NCBI GenBank assembly: GCA_027040785.1
Contig: JALULG010000223.1
Location: forward strand, 6,879 to 17,655
Reading direction: 5' to 3'
Source: a bacterium
Lineage (GTDB): Bacteria > Patescibacteriota > Patescibacteriia > JAACEG01
Length of the DNA: 10,777 nucleotides
Part shown: in pieces, positions 7,601-10,777 of the stretch
Numbering within the stretch: the stretch's first letter is position 1
Layout: each line of letters begins with the position of its first letter
The notes under the pieces: generated by a model
What the model saw: the letters and a program-made list of their open reading frames with translations, nothing else
What the model was told of the DNA's origin: nothing
Databases searched by the model: none
Position numbers and translations under genes: made by a program

Positions 7601-8820
7601 ATCCGGGCGAGGATTGCGATGATGGTTCAACCGTAAACGGTGACGGTTGCTCTGATCATTGTTTAAACGAAGGTACTGATGCGCCAACTTGCGGTAACGG
7701 TGTTATTGATCCGGGCGAGGATTGCGATGATGGCGGAGTGGCACCTAATGACGGTTGCTCTGATCATTGTTTGAATGAAGGGACTCAACAAATTGCTATG
7801 GAGAACATTTATGGTATAAATATGGTCGGTGATACTTATTCTTTTTCATTTACGACCGGAGATAATATTTGTGATATAGATCGGATAAAAGTTAATTTGA
7901 GTGTTGGTGATGGTCCAAATCCGACTATAGTTTACGATGATGTTAGCTCTGATATGTTTATTTGCGCCGGTAGAGATGATTGTCGTCGGGATTATTTACA
8001 AGCGGTTGGAAATCCGGGAAATCAGCATCATTTAGAGGCGATTCCTATTGATGATGTTACCGGTAACGAACTTGTTTCCGCTAATTTTGATTGGATATGG
8101 ACAGAATATGATCCAAATAGTATTTTTGAATTACCAACAGTACGAAGAACTGAAAATTATACCAATATTACCGGAAATCCGATAAATGGTAATGGTTATG
8201 TTGAAATCAGGGCGGAAAGTAATAGTGGAGTGGATTACGGAAGCGCACGAAAAAGAGTAAGGGAAACTGTCTTTTTGTGTGAAAATCCGTGGCCGAGTAT
8301 TGATGATTGGCCTTGGGGAGATAACGGCGGTAATTGTACTACGGTTAGTCTCGGAGGAACTTGTCAGGATACCAATTTTGAATTATATTATTGTCGGGAT
8401 GCCGGTGGGCCCGGTCCAATGGATGATTTGCCGGCTATATCTGACGATCCGGTTGGTTTTGGTTCTAACGGTGATATTTTGAAAGAATTATTTTTCATTC
8501 AAGATAAATCCATCAATGGCGGGCCGAATATTTTAAACGCTTCCATTACGCCGTGCATAGGAAGAAATGGAACAGATTATACAATTAGTGTCAATGTAAC
8601 GGATATCCAAGGTGTTAATAGTGTGGTAGCGCATATTCAGAGTCCGGACGAGAGTGATATAGATACCGTTAATTTAGCTTGTGGAGCTAATAATATTTGT
8701 ACCGGAACATGGACAGATAATATTTGTAGTGCCGGAGAATGTTCTTATTTTGTAGATATAGTTGCCGAGGACAATGATTCACAAAGTAGTGAATTGGAAA
8801 ATATTAATTGTGTACCATAA
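1642..8820 (+). CDS. Giant membrane-anchored multidomain surface protein (pilin-like, Ig, TIG, DUF4215)
   Basis: This 2392-residue protein (roughly 250 kDa) is probably displayed outside the cell on two N-terminal helices. Approximate layout: basic start and signal peptide 1-28 (VLA|Q cut, no lipobox); pilin-like helices 52-78 and 93-118 around loop SGGNPQKIEKAKK; Cys linker; Big_5-like Ig 178-313; Ig-like 315-440; Cys-rich 441-526 with a CCNG...DCGG..C..C motif; IPT/TIG domains near 540-635, 733-830 and 841-919 (each with an 'I.G.NFG' core); Big_5 982-1110; WxW Ig domain 1111-1207; Big_5 from 1208, apparently interrupted by DUF4215 cluster 1 (1334-1592); WxW domain 1593-1711; Cys-rich 1714-1830; Big_5 from 1831, interrupted by DUF4215 cluster 2 (1944-2050); WxW domain 2066-2210; terminal Ig-like domain 2287-2392. 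There is no sortase motif or C-terminal helix. The cysteines suggest disulfide-stabilised modules. Adhesion or partner-cell contact is inferred from domain types; no catalytic motif was seen. Domain edges are by eye. Confidence 0.9.
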   Translation: MFFRKNKKFLFLLFSLFFLVFGVNIVLAQVDIPNNMGSTFGLATTGLKETAIKIIQYLLGFLGILAISLILYGGFLWMTSGGNPQKIEKAKKTLIAALIGLAIILTSFVIVKFVANMFGDGSGGTIVAGTPCDCVTELNACAPSGCLSCQNTATPGVCTYQADPASACPGCSASAHFVVTGIQPPDTACPVSAGNTSPRNSIIRISFNKPVDSPIPAGAITVESSNTQCPAGTFTDLTATGTFTVNGNVVEFRPASGTCSANSCGADHCFSPDSTIHVAVNVGAGGPHVTSGGVPVADNIPVDEDINFFTNNLIDCQKPTLSVVYGSPPNSQLCINIDNNISVSTADDSGVANVVFSDSNGNAGFTNTGLSRTVSCPGPGFCGNPAPWNFSLTGALSPGWHPLNSDGFVVGNSYTIDVVADDLDSNSVSDTHTFTLRANHCCNGTQDSDEEGMDCGGADCAGCIGAACGDDMNTACTGTLDCQPNNDMCSSDYCGCTNSSTDCAAAGYNASVSQCCICQGTPIIDCVTPNDKDDCSNNHTPVGTTGNLLTIWGRNFGTYVPGSSRVLINGNPADIAGTINADCVDSWTDTQIVVVVPAGSDGGVIEVVNKDGQSDTTDNSIGTPINNFNDNGVVRPGLCHLENNEAGSFCFGKACGSFEDAVISSGINILAGSRAEFGGSGSFVPALNSTPVPNFTMNCQVPNLDLGDVGYSVLGPGGERSNYLNFTVKPINGGPVIDFIDPKSGPTGEYITINGSNFGNSIGKVYFKDPTSVDTLGDFGFPATCPASKYWTDSYIIVKVPSGLGVGAYNVRIQTSAGDESNEVGFDVCSLNNSTCPLHPGICNINPGKAPAGFAGVNIYGENFGNRSGNVQYYNGINATVSSWNNTQTITTVPGGAETGPVVLTDNLSNDSNGYPFEVGTCTNVGAVGVAGGCPAGDTCCADGTCRSSCAPNFSTYTWSFTTGDYFVREECDPAGLDPEIPSPSPWNKRSGGTDVCLNAAIGASFKDDVDITTLNQTTVIVKECGGGDMPGGCGAQVNLPATWTIQYLSPAPALAVHSFYLYPNTGFLNNNTWYQITLTGGTGGLRLASGEPLIDDYVWYFKTGESGKKCEIRSVKVLPNPAKLVHSGATQDFTAILKGDDPCIVLNPSSSDWLWNSTDRSVATITGSNNVNERATAVNNGKTYIEATETRTNIKGSALLTVDFQGLNIINHFYECDEVCPNAELGLQFNKEVDPNTLTTGDVLAGNNIGVYQCSDGAECHNYAGNLFAITGPRANYFWNLVTGESLATFTPVFGTFSPGEYYRVVVRKSNDGIKSVLGAPLESINANLAYGEECDNPADPLCDNTTCLWTGNACGTDHQECVNDGNSDNKDGCSDDCLHEGSTKNNFAVDYCGNGVIDSRENCDYNGICVDNNGQAIPNGNTYYFCQDSVTNCTLAPINGDHCEPIADSGCSNCLLQGSSHTAICGNGKIEFGEACDDGNQTNGDGCNSHCLREGRSAESATGFTCGNGNPERNANGAGEDCDDGNLKDGDGCSSNCLSEGDLTPSVCGDGKIGLGEDCDGQLGCDPTTCLWKGSQELAVCGNNIVEKDEPDYYSWVFKVRNDTNCTVNSVDVLPSDANITISGTVDYRSMGRGAPDSCDPRGQSLNPWSIDWRWTSDNATIASISTTDSDSDSYQDPFQTATGVAYGDTQINAQAGAGGVSGSGDIHVGETAPPGTPCVDTGSTGCCNVGVSSCSAGYTCLSDNTFCLADTPPTNIHNCRCCCDPLASEDPCPGNLTCHPNIYPCTSGETPPHRGMCCGCENDSDCAPVTPSGDTYYCGNDTCCYPRPEVTSTNPANGDINVCRNAVIVVEFNQKMNTGIFDKTVSLLRTNPNPGNPCSGDFEEPIVNPSGADNCAVKGRVYADDTDPAHTVLKFSPREPLDSRITYMFIINGESSNHQDNCGNNKIDPGEDCDDGSTVNGDGCSDHCLNEGTDAPTCGNGVIDPGEDCDDGSTVNGDGCSDHCLNEGTDAPTCGNGVIDPGEDCDDGGVAPNDGCSDHCLNEGTQQIAMENIYGINMVGDTYSFSFTTGDNICDIDRIKVNLSVGDGPNPTIVYDDVSSDMFICAGRDDCRRDYLQAVGNPGNQHHLEAIPIDDVTGNELVSANFDWIWTEYDPNSIFELPTVRRTENYTNITGNPINGNGYVEIRAESNSGVDYGSARKRVRETVFLCENPWPSIDDWPWGDNGGNCTTVSLGGTCQDTNFELYYCRDAGGPGPMDDLPAISDDPVGFGSNGDILKELFFIQDKSINGGPNILNASITPCIGRNGTDYTISVNVTDIQGVNSVVAHIQSPDESDIDTVNLACGANNICTGTWTDNICSAGECSYFVDIVAEDNDSQSSELENINCVP
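1726..1998 (+). other. VirB2/T4SS pilin-like two-helix module of giant gene
   Basis: Residues 29-118 begin AQVDIPNNMGSTFGLATTG directly after the signal peptide, then two helices (52-78, 93-118) flank the basic loop SGGNPQKIEKAKK. The module closely matches that of the upstream gene in protein, yet many codons differ silently: 10 of the first 22 codons differ while all 22 residues are the same. That points to an old duplication held under protein-level selection. It most simply serves as membrane anchor; assembly into a pilus is possible but unproven. Confidence 0.7.
5713..6420 (+). repeat. DUF4215-type cysteine-rich repeat cluster 1 (coding)
   Basis: Within the giant gene, diverged copies of a CGNG-x-IE-x-GE-x-CDDGN-x-GDGCS-x-C-x-EG unit start near 5821, 6040, 6163, 6289 and 6388, after a partial unit from 5713. 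The copies at 6040 and 6163 are the most canonical; that at 5821 is expanded and that at 6388 is only a CGNN stub. Two CD-x-TTCLW-x-G motifs (from 5671 and 6340) sit near the two ends. The pattern matches the Myxococcus cysteine-rich repeat family (DUF4215), found in secreted multidomain proteins. DNA identity between copies is modest, so this cluster is older than cluster 2. Confidence 0.8.
6651..6668 (+). repeat. Short (TGATTC)x3 microsatellite in coding sequence
   Basis: Three perfect copies of a six-base unit encode an alternating Asp-Ser run (DSDSDS) in a WxW Ig-like domain of the giant protein. As the unit is a multiple of three, gain or loss of copies would keep the frame. It is probably a flexible acidic loop. 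Confidence 0.6.
7489..7734 (+). repeat. Perfect 108-bp tandem duplication, DUF4215 cluster 2 (coding)
   Basis: Copies at 7489-7596 and 7597-7704 are identical base for base, and a third copy from 7705 stays identical for 29 to 30 bases before diverging. The unit is 36 codons and encodes one DUF4215 repeat (IDPGEDCDDG...GDGCSDHCLNEG). A preceding CGNN from 7474 and a diverged third repeat to about 7782 complete a cluster of three repeats. Full identity including silent sites marks a recent duplication or gene conversion, in contrast with the diverged cluster 1. Confidence 0.95.
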
Positions 8821-8837
8821 GAAATTTTAAATATTAG

Positions 8838-8869
8838 AAAAATCACCGAGAGTAAATCGGTGATTTTTT
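8838..8869 (+). terminator. Intrinsic terminator after the giant gene
   Basis: Eighteen bases past the stop codon, AAAAATCACCGA (8838-8849) pairs perfectly with TCGGTGATTTTT (8857-8868) across a seven-base loop, and the 3' arm runs into a T tract (8864-8869). This is a standard Rho-independent terminator for the plus-strand operon. The arm composition also gives a T run on the minus strand, so it may work in both directions and stop read-through from the convergent DUF2207 gene. Confidence 0.9.
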
Positions 8870-8893
8870 AATTGTTGTTTTGAATTCTACTGT

Positions 8894-9074
8894 TATTATG
8901 AATATTTCAGAGTCTCGTGTCTATTATATATCACCCTGAACATTTCAGGGTCTCATGTAAATTCCACTGTCACCCTGAACATTTCAGGGTCTCATGTAAA
9001 TTCCACTGTCACCCTGAACATTTCAGGGTCTCATGTAAATTCCACTGTCACTCTGAACATTTCAGGGGCTCGTG
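8894..9074 (+). repeat. REP-like palindrome array, direct copies with 39-bp period
   Basis: Units start at 8932, 8971 and 9010 with a 39-base period and are essentially identical across palindrome and spacer. A fourth, partly altered unit starts at 9049, and a decayed one lies at about 8894-8931. Each contains ACCCTGAA-CAT-TTCAGGGT, an eight-pair stem with a three-base loop, followed by TCTC. This resembles the widespread bacterial palindromes of the GTCAxxCTGAAC...TTCAGxxTCTC type (from memory) that behave like REP elements or small non-autonomous elements. It lies between convergent genes, a usual REP location. I found no transposase here. Confidence 0.85.
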
Positions 9075-9090
9075 GTTTTTCATCTTACTA

Positions 9091-9165
9091 TTTCCTCCGA
9101 GATGCTGAAATGTTCAGCATGACAGGGGAGGAAACGAGATGCTGAAATGTTCAGCATGACAGGGG
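9091..9165 (-). repeat. REP-like palindromes, two inverted copies with 37-bp period
   Basis: Two identical 31-base cores at 9098-9128 and 9135-9165 carry GAG-ATGCTGAA-ATG-TTCAGCAT-GACAG, the opposite orientation of the array to the left. Read on the minus strand, the 27-base core differs from the left-hand core at only four positions, which form two compensatory base-pair changes in the stem. The first copy is further enclosed by TTTCCTCC (9091-9098) and GGAGGAAA (9127-9134), giving a two-tier hairpin. Confidence 0.85.
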
Positions 9166-9186
9166 CAATTCAACATAACAAGGGGG

Positions 9187-9230
9187 TTCAGCATGATATG
9201 AGAAAGACGAGACATTGAGATACTTAATAT
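9187..9230. repeat. Decayed REP-like remnants
   Basis: TTCAGCATGA at 9187-9196 repeats the 3' arm of the inverted REP copies without its 5' arm. Bases 9208-9230 align without gaps to the inverted core (CGAGA...): 14 of 23 positions match and all nine differences are transitions. Seven of the eight stem pairs could still form, counting one G-T pair. These look like eroded copies next to the DUF2207 stop codon; the second assignment is tentative. Confidence 0.45.
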
Positions 9231-9241
9231 AAAAGAGTAAT

Positions 9242-10777
9242 TTATCCGGCGCCACCGCCTCCGCCACCGGCGCCACCGCCTCCAAAACCACCACCGCCGG
9301 AGCCACCGGAACCGGTACTTCTGCCAAGCGCATTATTGAAAGAACTGACAAAACTGTTACTAAAATCAATCGCTGAAAAAGAAGAACTTTCAAAATGGTT
9401 CATTGGAATTCCGCTTCCCGAATACCATTCCGGTTCGGGAATGTCTATATTTTCAAACGCTTTGGCCCATTTTTTTTCTATATTAAAAATAATCGCATAA
9501 GGTAAAAATTTTTCAAAATATTCCGGTTTTAAATTTTGCAAACGATATTTTTCGGCTGTTTTTAAATAAAGTTTAAATCCCAAACAAGCGTTTTTTAATT
9601 CTTTTCCTTTTTCTGATAAACGCGTTTTAAATTTTATTTGTGAATATAAAAACAAATAGCTTAAAGCTACGATAATCACCAAAAATACCAATTGATTTAA
9701 AGCCCCGGCAATAATTATCAAAATAAAAGAAAGAAAAAAGAGGATTATTATGATTATTGTTTGTTTTTCCCCTTTTTTGGGATTAATAATGTATAAAGTA
9801 GTGTTTTCTTTAAGATAATTATAGATTTCATCTTTTATTTTTGGTAATTTATTGTGTATGGCTCGTTGTTTGGCAGTATTTCTTTTTAAGCTTTTCAGAG
9901 AGAAAGACTTTTGAGAACCGAAGATCATTTTTAAATATTGTTTTTCATAATTTTTCAGATTGGGATCATTTTCAAATTCTTTTATTTTTAAGATTCTATA
10001 ATTATTTTGCTTAATTTTTAAAAATAAAAATTTAAATTTTTTTTCTTTATTTTCAATTTTAATATACCCTCTAACCGCCAAATCAATTAAAGTGGCAATA
10101 AGATTTTTATTACTTGCTCTTTTATGAACGATTACATCCATTAAGCCCGGTTCTAAATTTTGAGGTGGAGTATATCTTGGGATAATCGTTCTGTTTATTA
10201 TTTTTTCCCCCTCATTTTTATACCAATAATAAAAAGCGAAAATAATATCAAATAAAACAATTATTATTCCCAAAAGATAACCGTAAAAAAGTTTTAAAAA
10301 ATCTTTCCAATAAGCTGTTTTTGGAATTAAATTTTTATCAAAACCGACCGCCACGGTAAAATTTGTGCCCGGTTTTAAATTTTTTCCTTCAAAAAACGCT
10401 TGAGTATTATTATTTATAAAATAGTATTTTGTTTTTTTTGCTTCCGTGTATAATTTGATTAAATTTTTATTAAATTTATGATTATCAAATAAATTTATCA
10501 AAACCAAAGTTTTTTTTATGGGAACATCTATTTTGGTGGGAACGGCATTCCAATAAATTTCAGTATGATTTTTATAAAAGCCCAAAGCGCCATGAACTTT
10601 GTATTTGATAGTCCAAGATTTTTCTTCTCCGTTAAAATAACGACGAGGAAAATTCCATTTAATATAAACCATGGCGGGACCGTTGGATATCTTTAAATTT
10701 TTTTTGGGAATTTCTCGCAATTTATCATCGTAAACTTTAATGTCCGTAATTTTATCTATTTTTTTAAAGAAATATTT
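9242..10777 (-). CDS. DUF2207 family membrane protein with poly-Gly tail (5' partial)
   Basis: The frame is open to the right edge, so the start lies outside; 511 residues are visible. The TTG at 10720-10718 is internal, since 19 more codons continue upstream. Visible order, numbered from the edge: an extracytoplasmic beta-rich region 1-160 with family-like motifs (W-x-I-x-Y-x-V-x-GAL, YWNAVP); a helix at about 163-185; cytoplasmic YTPPQNLEPGLMD then LIATLIDLAVRGYIKIE (200-241), the hallmark of DUF2207; a Lys-rich domain; a helical pair at about 340-360 and 362-379; YLKTAEKYRL and FEKFLPYAI (about 404-430), also typical; and a Ser-rich stretch ending in a nearly pure Gly tail. The function of DUF2207 proteins is not established; an envelope role is likely. 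The gene converges on the giant surface protein gene, ends 421 bases from it, and is far more AT-rich and Lys/Ile/Asn-rich. No clear terminator of its own was seen; the REP hairpins may serve. Confidence 0.88.
   Translation of the reverse strand, partial: KYFFKKIDKITDIKVYDDKLREIPKKNLKISNGPAMVYIKWNFPRRYFNGEEKSWTIKYKVHGALGFYKNHTEIYWNAVPTKIDVPIKKTLVLINLFDNHKFNKNLIKLYTEAKKTKYYFINNNTQAFFEGKNLKPGTNFTVAVGFDKNLIPKTAYWKDFLKLFYGYLLGIIIVLFDIIFAFYYWYKNEGEKIINRTIIPRYTPPQNLEPGLMDVIVHKRASNKNLIATLIDLAVRGYIKIENKEKKFKFLFLKIKQNNYRILKIKEFENDPNLKNYEKQYLKMIFGSQKSFSLKSLKRNTAKQRAIHNKLPKIKDEIYNYLKENTTLYIINPKKGEKQTIIIIILFFLSFILIIIAGALNQLVFLVIIVALSYLFLYSQIKFKTRLSEKGKELKNACLGFKLYLKTAEKYRLQNLKPEYFEKFLPYAIIFNIEKKWAKAFENIDIPEPEWYSGSGIPMNHFESSSFSAIDFSNSFVSSFNNALGRSTGSGGSGGGGFGGGGAGGGGGGAG

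Noticed and set aside
1642..8820. Alternative genetic code (TGA as glycine) as in some Patescibacteria
   Set aside because: All three genes end in TAA and stay open under the standard bacterial code, with GGN used for Gly throughout, so nothing here requires recoding.
8932..9074. Regularly spaced repeats that might be taken for a CRISPR array
   Set aside because: The spacing segments are identical between units, there are no unique spacers, and no cas genes are nearby.
8917..9108. Small plus-strand open frame encoding a repeated HPEHFRVSCKFHC peptide
   Set aside because: It is the REP array read as codons; the 39-base period is a multiple of three, so the frame stays open by chance. No start signal or domain supports it.
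10718..10720. TTG as start codon of the DUF2207 gene
   Set aside because: Nineteen in-frame codons continue to the window edge, and the protein would lack the signal peptide and first strands usual for the family.

Overview
The window looks like part of a Patescibacteria (Candidate Phyla Radiation) genome, most plausibly a parcubacterial lineage. The grounds are two very large, cysteine-bearing surface proteins that each begin with a VirB2-like pilin two-helix module, a DUF2207 membrane protein with a poly-glycine tail, AT-rich DNA, tight gene spacing, and no recognisable RNA or housekeeping genes. The assignment rests on recalled family distributions and on no marker gene, so it is moderate to weak.

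Layout. Bases 1-1632 (+) hold the 3' part of a gene for a secreted, membrane-anchored protein: pilin-like module plus three Ig-like (Big_5-type) domains. Nine bases later, 1642-8820 (+) encodes a 2392-residue paralogue. It has the same signal peptide and pilin-like module, followed by a mosaic of Big_5-like Ig domains, three IPT/TIG domains, WxW-type Ig domains, cysteine-rich segments and two clusters of DUF4215 (Myxococcus-type cysteine-rich) repeats. A strong hairpin terminator follows at 8838-8869. Bases 8894-9230 are a non-coding cluster of REP-like palindromes: four to five direct copies, two inverted copies and decayed remnants. The cluster lies between convergent genes. Bases 9242-10777 (-) encode a 5'-truncated DUF2207 membrane protein that runs off the right edge.

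How they fit together. The two plus-strand genes almost certainly share a transcript ending at the terminator. Both products should be exported through Sec and held in the cytoplasmic membrane by two helices, with their long C-terminal parts outside. Their domain types (Ig, TIG, cysteine repeats) are those of adhesins and surface-interaction proteins. A role in attachment to a host or partner cell is a reasonable inference for such an organism but is not shown by the sequence. The DUF2207 gene is convergent and probably a separate unit. The most unusual features are the fusion of a type IV secretion pilin-like module to giant ectodomains in two tandem paralogues, the apparent nesting of DUF4215 repeats inside Ig-like domains, and the REP cluster whose stems differ only by compensatory base-pair changes.
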